This document shows, in pieces, positions 23,844-31,622 of a stretch of 41,009 nt of DNA; positions within the stretch are counted from its first letter, which is position 1, and each line of letters begins with the position of its first letter. Under the pieces are notes generated by a model. The model was not told where the DNA came from. It saw only the letters and a program-made list of their open reading frames with translations, and did no database searches. The stretch lies in assembly GCF_003336425.1 (NCBI RefSeq), contig NZ_QEIO01000038.1, positions 1-41,009 of the forward strand, read 5' to 3'. The translations under genes and the position numbers were made by a program. This DNA comes from Marinitenerispora sediminis (GTDB lineage: Bacteria > Actinomycetota > Actinomycetes > Streptosporangiales > Streptosporangiaceae).

Positions 23844-24756
23844 GTGCCGTCCACGCTCGGCCGCGGACGAGCCCCGGCCGACGCGGCACTGCCGCGCCCG
23901 CCGCACGGGTGCGCCGCGCCGCCTTGGTGGGCGGTGGCGCGGACGGTGTCCCGCCCGCCGGCGCCCAGCGGCGCCCGTGGGCGGTGCCGGTCCCGTGGTG
24001 GCGGCGCAACCGTCCGCCCGGACCGCGTGGGGGCGAGTCGGCCAGCCCGCACGCCGCACCCCGGCGGCGGCGCCCGGAACGCCCGCCGGTCCCGGCGGGC
24101 TCTCCCGGCGGACGCGGTTCCACCGCGCGCCGGCCCGGCGCCCCGCACCTCCCGGGGGGCCGGGCGAGCAGCGTGACCGCCGCACGGCTGCGCACTCGGG
24201 CCGACCGGGGCGGCGATCGGCCCGAGATGTATGGACCATTGGGGTTGGTGACATACCTGGGTCTCCAGGATCGTGTCGATGGTGCCGTCGCCGGCCCCAC
24301 GGCGGTAGCGGCAGCGGACGCCGTACCGCGGGCCGTAGCGTTCGAGCCGGGCAGGCCCGCAGCACCCGGTCGCGGGTTTGCGGATCGTCCCGTTGAGCCT
24401 CCTGCGGTGGTCGTGCCTGCGGCCGCCGCGTCCGGGGTTGGCCGGCAGCCGCGGCGCGATCCGCCCCCAAACCCGATCGGTGATCTGGTGTCAGCGCACC
24501 GCGCCCATGGCTACCAGCAGGGCCGCCCACCGCAGCCGAACCGAGAACCACAACCTCGCCCGCGGCACACCGCTCCGGGGCGCTGCTCCACAGCCGTGCG
24601 GGTGGCCCTTCGAGGGGCCGCTGCACGGGGCGTCGCGGTAGGGCGGCGGGGCGGGCGCACGCAGGACGGGGGCGAGTCCGCCTGCGGCCGCCTCGCCGGG
24701 CCGGGCGTTCCCGTCCGCGGCGCGGGGCCATGGGAGCGGGCGGCGCGGGGCGGTGG
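23844..24756. other. Non-coding interval between PKS and PabAB genes
   Basis: No intact gene is seen in about 910 bases. It contains the transposase relic at 24257-24490. The convergent neighbours both end here. The rest is very GC-rich without recognised structure. Confidence 0.4.
24257..24490 (-). pseudogene. Relic of an IS5-type (DUF4096) transposase N-terminus
   Basis: Read on the minus strand, one frame gives ITDRVWGRIAPRLP followed by GRGGRRHDHRRRLNGTI. After a frame change comes ERYGPRYGVRCRYRR then GDGTIDTILETQ. These match in order the N-terminal block of IS5-family transposases (LTDxxWxRIxPLLP, GRxRxDxRxxLNGIL, ERYGPWQTVYxRxRRW, DGTWDRILxxL). An in-frame stop lies just before the first block, and there is no catalytic DDE region. 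It is a fragment of about 78 codons, so a mobile element once sat between the PKS and PabAB genes. No terminal inverted repeats could be defined. Confidence 0.65.
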
Positions 24757-26841
24757 TCAGGCCGGCTGCTCCGCCGCGGCGGGGAGTCCCGGGAAGGCGG
24801 TACCGAGGAGCCGGAGCAGCGGTACGGCCTTCACGGCGGTCTCGTGGTACTCGGCCTGCGGGTCGGACAGCGCCGTGATCGCGCCGCCGACGCCGTAGCG
24901 CACGCGGTCGGGGGTGACCACCGCCGTGCGGATGACGACGCTGAGGTCCGCCGCTCCGTTCAGCGACAGGTAGCCGATGGCCCCGGAGTACACGCCGCGC
25001 GGGCCGGCCTCCAGGCGGTCGATGATCTCCATGGTGCGCAGTTTGGGGGCACCGGTCATGGAGCCGCCGGGGAACGCGGCGCGGACGCAGTCCACCGTCG
25101 AGACGTCCGGGCGCAGCCGCGCGCGGACGGTGCTCACCATCTGGTGGGCGTGGGCGTAGCTCTCCACCTCGAAGAGGCCGCTCACCTCGACGGAGCCGAC
25201 CTCGGCGCAACGTCCCAGGTCGTTGCGGACCAGGTCGACGATCATCAGGTTCTCGGCGCGCTCCTTCTCGTCGCCGGCCAGCTCCCCGCGCAGGCCGGCG
25301 TCGGCACGCGGGTCGCTGGCGCGCGGCCGGGTGCCCTTGATGGGCCGGGACTCGGCGACGCGGTGCCGGTCCACCCGCAGCAGGCGCTCCGGTGAGGCGC
25401 TGAGCACGGACAGCCGTCCGAAGTCCAGCAGCGCGGCGAGCGGCGCGGGGCTGGTGCGGCGCAGGAACCGGTAGGCATGCCAGGGGTCGACCGCGCGGCG
25501 TGCCTCGACCATGTTGGTGAGGCACACCTCGTAGGTCTCGCCGGCGGCGATGAGCTCCTGGCACTCGGCGATCAGCGCGAGGTAGCGGTCGCGGTCGTGC
25601 CGCAGCCGCACCGGGGTGGCGGGCAGCGGCCCGGGCGCGGGAGCGGGACGCTGCCCGGCGAGGCGGTGCAGCTCGTGCCTGGTCCGGGCGATCCAGGAGC
25701 GGGCCGGGGCCTCATCGCCGTCCTCGGCCAGGGCGAGCAGGTAGGTGGTCGCGGTCTCGTGGTCGAACACCAGCGCGCGGTCGGCGAAGACCGCCATGGC
25801 GTCGGGCTCCTCCGCCGGGTGGGCGGGGTCGGCGCCGCACTCGGCCTTCAGGCCGTAGCCGAGGTAGCCCACCCACCCCAGGGCGAAGTCGAAGGGCAGC
25901 GGCGGGACCTCGACCCTCAGCGAGCGCAGGTCGCGGTCCAGCCAGTCGAGGAATCCGCCGGGCACCAACCGGACGCCCCCGGAGCCGCGGACCACAACGG
26001 AGTCCCGCCGTACGTCGCCCCGCGCCAGGCGGGCGAGCGGGCCGCCGGCGTCGCCCATGACGGAGAAGCGGCCGGCGCCCGCGTCGCGGCGGCTGGCGTC
26101 CAGCCAGAACGCCTCGGCGGCGCCGCGGAACAGCCGGTCGAACACGACCTCGTCGTCCCATCTGGTGGGCAGTCGCTCGGCCAGCACCCGCAGGCGGCGC
26201 ACGCGGGCCGGCTGCGGGGCGGCCGGGGGGCTGGGACGCGGTACGGCGCGGCGGCGCCCGCCCGCCGCCCGCCGGGTGAGGTCGGCGAAGTTGCCGAGCA
26301 GCTCGCGCCCGTGCGACGTGCGGATGGACTCGGGGTGGAACTGCACTCCCCACATCGGCCGGTCGCGGTGCCGCAGGCCCATGACGACGCCGTCCTCGGT
26401 CCAGGCGGTGACCTCCAGTGACGGCGGGACGCCGGACACCGCGAGGGAGTGGTAGCGCACGACGTCGAGCGGGTCGGGGAGGCCGGCGAACAGGTCGGTG
26501 CCGCGGTGCCGGATGGCCGAGAGCCGGCCGTGCCGCGGCTCCGGCGCCCGCGCCACGGTGGCGCCGGCCTCCAGGGCGATGCTCTGGTGCCCGAGGCAGA
26601 CGCCGAGCAGCGGCAGCCGGCACTCGCGGACGAGGTCGCGGCAGACGCCGACGTCCGGGGCGCGCTCGGGCGTGCCCGGCCCCGGCGACAGTACGACGTT
26701 GTCGAAGTCGGCCAGGAGGTCCGGGTGCCAGCCGGGGTCGTCGTTGCGCATGACGACGGGCGGCACGCCGTTCACCTCGGCCAGGTAGTGGGCGAGGTTG
26801 TGCGTGAAGGAGTCGTAGTTGTCGACGAGCAGGGTGCGCAC
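24757..26841 (-). CDS. pabAB: Fused aminodeoxychorismate synthase (PabA-PabB)
   Basis: A 694-residue bifunctional enzyme. The N-terminal class I glutamine amidotransferase (about 1-195) has LLVDNYDSFTHN, Cys82 in LGVCLGHQS and VQFHPES. The C-terminal chorismate-binding domain (about 220-690) has FALGWVGYLGYGLKAE, SRPIKGTRPR with Lys502, IVDLVRNDLGR and FPGGSMTGAPK. PIKGT with Lys is the aminodeoxychorismate synthase signature, where anthranilate synthases have PIAGT. It makes 4-amino-4-deoxychorismate from chorismate and glutamine, for p-aminobenzoate (folate or antibiotic starter). GTG 26841 is the first start before the conserved LLVDNYDSF; no strong ribosome site is visible. No ADC lyase (PabC) gene lies in the window. 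Confidence 0.9.
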   Translation of the reverse strand: MRTLLVDNYDSFTHNLAHYLAEVNGVPPVVMRNDDPGWHPDLLADFDNVVLSPGPGTPERAPDVGVCRDLVRECRLPLLGVCLGHQSIALEAGATVARAPEPRHGRLSAIRHRGTDLFAGLPDPLDVVRYHSLAVSGVPPSLEVTAWTEDGVVMGLRHRDRPMWGVQFHPESIRTSHGRELLGNFADLTRRAAGGRRRAVPRPSPPAAPQPARVRRLRVLAERLPTRWDDEVVFDRLFRGAAEAFWLDASRRDAGAGRFSVMGDAGGPLARLARGDVRRDSVVVRGSGGVRLVPGGFLDWLDRDLRSLRVEVPPLPFDFALGWVGYLGYGLKAECGADPAHPAEEPDAMAVFADRALVFDHETATTYLLALAEDGDEAPARSWIARTRHELHRLAGQRPAPAPGPLPATPVRLRHDRDRYLALIAECQELIAAGETYEVCLTNMVEARRAVDPWHAYRFLRRTSPAPLAALLDFGRLSVLSASPERLLRVDRHRVAESRPIKGTRPRASDPRADAGLRGELAGDEKERAENLMIVDLVRNDLGRCAEVGSVEVSGLFEVESYAHAHQMVSTVRARLRPDVSTVDCVRAAFPGGSMTGAPKLRTMEIIDRLEAGPRGVYSGAIGYLSLNGAADLSVVIRTAVVTPDRVRYGVGGAITALSDPQAEYHETAVKAVPLLRLLGTAFPGLPAAAEQPA

Positions 26842-27277
26842 GGGCGCCCCGGTGCCCGGGACGCGGTCGGTCCGTGGACGTTGCACCCTGTGCTCCCCTC
26901 CGAGACGCCGCCCCGCGCTCCGGCGGCCGCGGACGCCGCGTCCGGGGCGGTCCGGCGCGGAGCCGGCCTCCGGGCCCCGGCGGCCGGGCCGCCGTCCGCG
27001 CGGCGCCGCTGCCCAGCGTACCCGGGGCCATGTGCGCGGACCGTGCCGGGCCTCGGGGCCGCCGCTGCGCCGGGGCCCTCGCCGCTTGCCGGCGCGGCGG
27101 GCAGCTGCCGTATGCCCACGACGCCCCTCACGCACCCCGCCGACCACGCCCGCTCGGACGCGACCGCGTCTGCGGCTCCGCCTGCCGGAGGGCCGCGCCG
27201 GGTCGGCCGGGCCGGCTCGTCCCGCCCGCGGCTCACCGCCGCGGCGGCGGTGGGTCAGCGCCGGGCGTCCGGCGGCG
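26842..27277. other. Intergenic region upstream of pabAB
   Basis: No gene is seen in 436 bases. It contains the P450 terminator hairpin at 27234-27252. The pabAB promoter must lie here but no -35/-10 pair could be recognised. Confidence 0.35.
27234..27252 (-). terminator. Hairpin after the P450 gene
   Basis: CACCGCCG (27234-27241) pairs with CGGCGGTG (27245-27252) across a three-base loop, 25 bases beyond the P450 stop on the minus strand. Confidence 0.5.
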
Positions 27278-28627
27278 TCACCGCCCGCGCAGCCAGCGGT
27301 CCAGGAAGCCGGAGCGGCCCGGCCCCTCCCCTTCAGCGGAGCCGTGTACCTCGGGGCCGGCGCTCCCCGCGTCCCAGGCGGTGGCGGGCGCGGCCCCGTT
27401 CTCGTACCCCGTGAGCCGGTCGGGGGGCCGCGGGGTGAAGAGCACCGGCAGCGCGGTGAGTCCGCGGGAGAACGGCGAGTTGCGCCACCGGAGCTCGGAC
27501 TCCGCGACGGCGAGCCGGAGTTCGGGCAGCCGGTCGATCAGCGTCTCGATCCCGGTGGTGGCGATCAGGCGGGCGATGTCCTGGGCCGGGCAGCGGTGCG
27601 GCCCCACGCCCCAGGCCAGGTGCGCGCGGTTCGCCGTCTCCTGGATCCGCTCGCGGTACTCGTCGGCCAGGAAGCGGTTGGCCGCGCCGAGGCCGAGCAG
27701 GACGGGGGTGCCCTCCCGGATGGTCCGGCCGCCGGCCAGTTCGATGTCGCGCACGGGGTAGAGGACCGGGAAGTTGGTCATCGGCGGATCGCGCCACAGC
27801 GAGCGGTCGACGGCGTCGTCGATACTGACCCGGGTGCCGGCGAGGTCGGCGGCGAGGTCGCGGTCGGTGAGCAGCAGCCGCACCGTGTTGCCGATGAGGT
27901 TGGCGGTGGACTCGTCGCCGATCCCGAAGACGAGCACCAGGTGGTGCAGCACCTCCTCGCGGCTGAGGCCGGCGTCGTGGGCCATCAGCCGGGAGAGGAC
28001 GTCGTCGCCGGGGTGCGCGCTCTTGGCGGTGACGGCCTCGCTCAGGGTGCGTTCGTAGGCGGCGTTGGCGCGTTCGGCGTCCGTGCCGTCCCACAGGCCG
28101 CGCAGTGCCGCGGCGAGCCGCCGGCCCGCGTTGTCGCCGAAGCCGAGCATGCGGGTGAGCACCAGCAGCGGCAGCCGGCGGGCGTAGTCGTCGAGCAGCT
28201 CCGCGCGGCCCCGTGCGGCGAAGCCGTCGACCAGCCGGCCGGCGAACCCGCGGACGTCGGCGACGACCCGGTGGCCGTCGACCCCGCCGAGGGCGTCGGT
28301 GACCGCGCGACGCAGCCGCAGGTGCTGGTCGCCGTCGGCGAACATCGCGTTGGGGCGGTGCGCCAGCATCGGGATGACGCCCGCGTCGTCGGGGACCCGC
28401 CCCTCACGCCAGTCCCGCCACCGCCGGGCGTCCCTGCTGAACGAGCGGGTGTCGCGGCACCACGCGGTGATCATGGTGTAGTCGATCACCAGCCAGGCGC
28501 GGACGCCCGGCTCCAGCTCGACGGGCACGACCGGGCCGTGCACGTCGCGCAGGCGCTCGAAGACGGCCTGCGGATCGGCGTGGAACCGCGGATCGTGCAG
28601 GGCCGCGTGGGGACACGGGTAGGTCAC
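27278..28627 (-). CDS. Cytochrome P450, CYP157-like, lacking the ExxR motif
   Basis: A 449-residue soluble bacterial P450. The heme loop is LAWGVGPHRCPAQDIAR with the thiolate ligand Cys346 (W in place of the usual F). The I-helix oxygen-binding region is FGIGDESTAN. Where P450s have ExxR in the K-helix, this protein reads DRSLWRDPP (Asp274 to Trp278), with no Glu/Arg pair. The streptomycete CYP157 family is known for the same loss (EQSLW). The ferredoxin partner is not in the window. GTG 28627 is chosen since VTYPCPHAALHDPRF begins the conserved N-terminus; a further 35 residues are possible. A role in tailoring the PKS product is suggested only by position. Confidence 0.88.
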   Translation of the reverse strand: MTYPCPHAALHDPRFHADPQAVFERLRDVHGPVVPVELEPGVRAWLVIDYTMITAWCRDTRSFSRDARRWRDWREGRVPDDAGVIPMLAHRPNAMFADGDQHLRLRRAVTDALGGVDGHRVVADVRGFAGRLVDGFAARGRAELLDDYARRLPLLVLTRMLGFGDNAGRRLAAALRGLWDGTDAERANAAYERTLSEAVTAKSAHPGDDVLSRLMAHDAGLSREEVLHHLVLVFGIGDESTANLIGNTVRLLLTDRDLAADLAGTRVSIDDAVDRSLWRDPPMTNFPVLYPVRDIELAGGRTIREGTPVLLGLGAANRFLADEYRERIQETANRAHLAWGVGPHRCPAQDIARLIATTGIETLIDRLPELRLAVAESELRWRNSPFSRGLTALPVLFTPRPPDRLTGYENGAAPATAWDAGSAGPEVHGSAEGEGPGRSGFLDRWLRGR

Positions 28628-28828
28628 GGGGCAGATCCTGGGAGACCGGGGCGGCACCTCGCGAGTGCTCGGTACGCCGGTTGGGCGGCGGTCATCACCA
28701 CACAATGCCAATCGCTGGGACCGGGGTGCCAACCTTTGGCCGGTTCAGGGCACCGGACTTCCCAGCGCGGTGGCGGATGAGGTAGGAGGCCCCCGCGGCG
28801 GCTGTTTTTACGAAAACACACCGGAATA

Positions 28829-28855
28829 CCGCCGGGCGGCGTTTCCGCCCGGCGG
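28829..28855. terminator. Strong hairpin between GH48 and P450 genes
   Basis: CCGCCGGGCGG (28829-28839) pairs perfectly with CCGCCCGGCGG (28845-28855) across a five-base loop. On the minus strand it is followed within 25 bases by TTTTCG and then the GTAAAAAC segment. It may insulate the P450 gene from GH48 transcription. Confidence 0.5.
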
Positions 28856-29025
28856 CGCGCCTTTCCCGCGACCGGACCGCGGGCCGACCCTCCCTTCCGA
28901 CATCTCACCCGAATTGGTGTCACTTATCGTACTTCTCGCATTTTCCGCATACCCTCCACTTTCCGGGCCTTCCGCGCCCGCCACCCGGCGTGCCGGGCGC
29001 GGGGCGGTACGGCCGCGGCGGCAGG

Positions 29026-29050
29026 GGCGGGCGGGGCGCGCCCGCCCGCC
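29026..29050 (-). terminator. Hairpin after GH48 gene
   Basis: GGCGGGCGGG (29026-29035) pairs with CCCGCCCGCC (29041-29050) across GCGCG, 17 bases past the stop codon of the GH48 gene. Confidence 0.5.
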
Positions 29051-29067
29051 GCCGCTGCGCCGCCGCG

Positions 29068-31137
29068 CTAGCCGAACAGCTCGTCGTGGACGGCGAAGGC
29101 CGTCGCCACGTCGACCTGCGCCCAGAAGCGGTGGTAGGTGAAGGTGGGTGCCTCGCCGCCGTTGAGGTAGGCCTCGACCTGCGGCCAGTCGGGGTCGTCC
29201 TCGTAGAACGACCGGATGGAGGAGAAGGTCGCACCCGGCCGGACCTGGTCGCCGTTGGCCATCTGGCCGGACCAGCCCTGCGGGATGTAGACCTCGTCGT
29301 CGAACCGCTGGTAGTCCGCGCGGACCTCCTCGGTGGCGATGCCGATGGCGTCCCGGTTGGCCAGCAGCGCGTCCAGCAGCCCCTCGCCCATGGCGCGGGC
29401 GTCGGCGTCGCCGGAGCCGGCGGCGTAGTAGAGCAGCGTCTTGGCGAGCCCCGCGGCCACCCCGACGTCCTGCCCGTGGGAGGTCACCTCCACGTGCAGT
29501 CCGGAGTTGCCGGTGGGCGTTCCGGTCCAGGTGTCGGGCTGGCCGCTCCACCGCATGTCGGCGGGCACCTGGAAGTCCCCGCCGGTGCCGACCGTGGTGT
29601 TGGCCATGGCCCACGGCACCCAGTTGTCGAGGATGTCCTTGGCACGCTGGTCGCCGGTGGTCTGGTAGAGCTGGGCCACGCGCTCCATGCCCCACACCTG
29701 GAAGCCGAACCACTGGTTGGACGGCGGGTCGTGCCAGACGGGCTGCCAGTCGTAGTACATCCCGTAGAACTGCGCGGAGCCGGCGGGCGGCTGGCCGTAG
29801 TCGCCTCCCCAGCTGTTGGTCGCGCCGCCGGCGATGCCGCCCTCGGCCGACTGCAGCCACTGGAGGAACTCCAGCTGCCGGTCCATGCTGACCGCCCAGT
29901 CGGCGGCGCCGGTGGCCGACTCCGGCTCCAGGGCGTCGACCTCGGACAGCGCGTAGGCGGCGAGCGGGTTCTGGTAGCCCTGGTGGGCGGAGCTGCCGCC
30001 GATCCGCCAGGCCCACGGGTACTGCGCGTTCTGCAGCGCGCCGCCCCAGGCGTAGTACCACGACATCAGGTAGTGCGCGCTGTTCTTACCGCTGCCGGGA
30101 GCGCAGGAGGTCGCGCCCACGCAGTCGCCGACGCGTTTGAAGTACTTGTCGTACATCGCGTAGCGCAGGTAGTCGCCCATCCTGGCGGCGTCGGCCACCG
30201 GACCGGCGACGGCGTCGGCGTTGCCCTGCTCGCCGGCCCAGGTGTGCGCCAGGTAGGCCACCTGTACCGCGCGGGCGTCGGCGTCGGGGGCGTTGGTGTA
30301 GCGCCACTGCTGCGAGTAGTTGGAGTCGCGGGTGAACAGGTCGAGGAACCCGTTCGGGCCGCCGTGGTCGAACGTCTCGCAGGACGGGTGCGGCACCGTC
30401 TCCCACACCGACTCCTGCGAGCCGCGCTGGAAGGTGTTGATGTAGGCGGGCGCGTCGTCGCTGCCGTCGCCGCAGAAGCCGTACCCGTAGGTGTTGTCCA
30501 CGTCGAGCAGCCAGTGCATGCCGTAGATCTCGTCGGTGCCGTAGGTGCTGCTCAGCTCGTCGGCGAGGGGGTCCTGGCCGACGCGCACGCCGTTGTCCAG
30601 CGGTGAGGGGTACCCCTGCGGGGTGTCGTGCTCGGCGATGTAGGTGGCCGGCGAGGCCGGGTTGTAGGAGGCGTTGGTGGGCTGGTCCGCGGTGCCCGGG
30701 ATGATGAACGCCTCCATCGCCGCCCACGCGTCGTTGAACGGCTGCCAGTCACCGGTGATGCGGCCGTAGGCGGCCTCCAGCCAGAGGTAGTAGCTGAACG
30801 CCTCGGAGGTGGTGGCGTGCCCGTGGTCCGGCGCCTCGACGATGAGGGTCTCGACGGAGTGGTAGGGCACGAGCAGCCCGTCGAACTCGCGGAAGTACCC
30901 GTTGGCCGGGTCCTTGATCTTCTCGTACTGCTCCAGGAAGGCGTCGTCGTAGGCGGAGACGGCGACCGGGGGCTCGGCGTCCCGGGCGGCGTCGGCGGCG
31001 GGCCGGGACGGGGCGTCGGCCGGGGCCGCGGCGGCCGCGGCGGGGAGGGCGGTGGCGGTCAGGGCCACCGCCAGGGCGCCCGGCAGCAGCCCCGTGCGGA
31101 GCAGCCGGGCCGGCAGCGCCGGCAGTGGGGGTCTCAT
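29068..31137 (-). CDS. Secreted GH48 exocellulase (reducing-end cellobiohydrolase)
   Basis: A 689-residue enzyme. The signal peptide spans about residues 1-38 (hydrophobic GALAVALTATALPAAAAAAP). The GH48 domain fills the rest: YEKIKDPANGYF, PYHSVETLIVEAPDHGHATT (containing the region of the catalytic Glu), SYYLWLEAAYGRITGDW, IYGMHWLLDVDNTYGYG and YLMSWYYAWGG. GH48 enzymes release cellobiose processively from the reducing ends of cellulose. Unlike the Thermobifida enzyme of this family, which carries a CBM2, no binding module follows. ATG 31137 has GGGAGG 11 bases upstream. Expression is probably controlled by the CelR-type box at 31246-31259. It diverges from the xylanase gene. Confidence 0.92.
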   Translation of the reverse strand: MRPPLPALPARLLRTGLLPGALAVALTATALPAAAAAAPADAPSRPAADAARDAEPPVAVSAYDDAFLEQYEKIKDPANGYFREFDGLLVPYHSVETLIVEAPDHGHATTSEAFSYYLWLEAAYGRITGDWQPFNDAWAAMEAFIIPGTADQPTNASYNPASPATYIAEHDTPQGYPSPLDNGVRVGQDPLADELSSTYGTDEIYGMHWLLDVDNTYGYGFCGDGSDDAPAYINTFQRGSQESVWETVPHPSCETFDHGGPNGFLDLFTRDSNYSQQWRYTNAPDADARAVQVAYLAHTWAGEQGNADAVAGPVADAARMGDYLRYAMYDKYFKRVGDCVGATSCAPGSGKNSAHYLMSWYYAWGGALQNAQYPWAWRIGGSSAHQGYQNPLAAYALSEVDALEPESATGAADWAVSMDRQLEFLQWLQSAEGGIAGGATNSWGGDYGQPPAGSAQFYGMYYDWQPVWHDPPSNQWFGFQVWGMERVAQLYQTTGDQRAKDILDNWVPWAMANTTVGTGGDFQVPADMRWSGQPDTWTGTPTGNSGLHVEVTSHGQDVGVAAGLAKTLLYYAAGSGDADARAMGEGLLDALLANRDAIGIATEEVRADYQRFDDEVYIPQGWSGQMANGDQVRPGATFSSIRSFYEDDPDWPQVEAYLNGGEAPTFTYHRFWAQVDVATAFAVHDELFG

Positions 31138-31245
31138 GGTGCGGACAACCTCCCGAGGTTGACGGGACGCGGGGGCGTTCCCGGGGGTCGCTCGGACCGG
31201 GAGCGGGCCGTGGCGGACGCCCGGAACGGGAACGGATCTTCGTCA

Positions 31246-31259
31246 TGGGAGCGCTTCCA
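31246..31259. promoter_or_regulatory. CelR/CebR-type operator upstream of GH48
   Basis: TGGGAGCGCTTCCA matches 13 of 14 bases of the palindromic CelR/CebR site TGGGAGCGCTCCCA. In Thermobifida and Streptomyces this LacI-family site is released by cellobiose or cello-oligosaccharides. It lies three bases downstream of a candidate -10 on the minus strand. Confidence 0.8.
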
Positions 31260-31262
31260 TGG

Positions 31263-31291
31263 ATGGTAATCAGTTTGCAACAACCTGTAAA
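31263..31291 (-). promoter_or_regulatory. Promoter of GH48 gene
   Basis: On the minus strand TTTACA (31291-31286), a 17-base spacer, TACCAT (31268-31263). The CelR-type box overlaps the expected transcription start, and the untranslated leader would be about 120 bases. Confidence 0.5.
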
Positions 31292-31511
31292 CAGCACATT
31301 TCCCGATCACCTGGCGACCCGCCCGCGACCCCCGCCAGCGATCTTCCCGGGACGGATTCCACCGTCGAATCACCCGGAATTCGGACGGCGCACCGAGCAC
31401 TCGATGCCCGGAACCGGAAATCGATCCCTATCCGCCCGCGAACCGGAATCGGGAACGGGCGCCGATGCGGCGGACCGCCGCACCGCGCGGGAATTCGCCG
31501 CGAAACACCAC

Positions 31512-31540
31512 TTTCACGTTCGGTTAACGAATGTTACATT
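31512..31540 (+). promoter_or_regulatory. Candidate promoter of the xylanase gene
   Basis: TTTCAC (31512-31517), 17 bases, TACATT (31535-31540). The -10 lies inside a perfect inverted repeat (31528-31542), and the CelR-type box starts 13 bases downstream. The -35 match is weak. Confidence 0.35.
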
Positions 31541-31542
31541 CG
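31528..31542. promoter_or_regulatory. Perfect 15-base inverted repeat at the xylanase promoter
   Basis: CGAATGTTACATTCG has seven-base arms around a single T and covers the candidate -10. It differs from the CelR box and could bind a second, perhaps xylan-responsive, repressor. Confidence 0.45.
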
Positions 31543-31553
31543 TCGGCAACCGA

Positions 31554-31567
31554 TGGGAGCGTTCCCA
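31554..31567. promoter_or_regulatory. CelR/CebR-type operator upstream of the xylanase
   Basis: TGGGAGCGTTCCCA matches 13 of 14 bases of the CelR/CebR palindrome and lies 56 bases before the xylanase ATG, near the expected transcription start. Confidence 0.78.
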
Positions 31568-31622
31568 TACATTCACACCGCTCCCCCGCCACCACCGGAG
31601 AGCACCGGAGAAGGACGGACCG

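Larger units (their letters stand above)
28628..29067. other. Intergenic region upstream of the P450 gene
   Basis: No gene is seen in 440 bases. It holds the GH48 terminator (29026-29050), a second hairpin (28829-28855) and the presumed P450 promoter. On the minus strand TTGGCA lies in the AT-richer part at about 28706-28711, without a matching -10. Confidence 0.35.

Noticed and set aside
23844-24176. Plus-strand ORF after the PKS
   Set aside because: No ribosome site or family, composition of a shadow frame; lies in the decayed interval next to the transposase relic.
24757-26841. Anthranilate synthase (TrpEG-like or PhzE) identity
   Set aside because: The active-site motif reads PIKGTRPR with Lys, the aminodeoxychorismate synthase form, rather than PIAGT, and no tryptophan-binding leader motif was seen.
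26842-27147. N-terminal extension of PabAB to 796 residues
   Set aside because: The extra 100 residues are Arg/Pro/Gly-rich and precede the conserved LLVDNYDSF start of the amidotransferase domain.
31125-31622. Longer start of the xylanase frame upstream of 31623
   Set aside because: The extension would cross the GH48 promoter, both operators and the xylanase promoter; ATG 31623 has a good ribosome site and begins a signal peptide.
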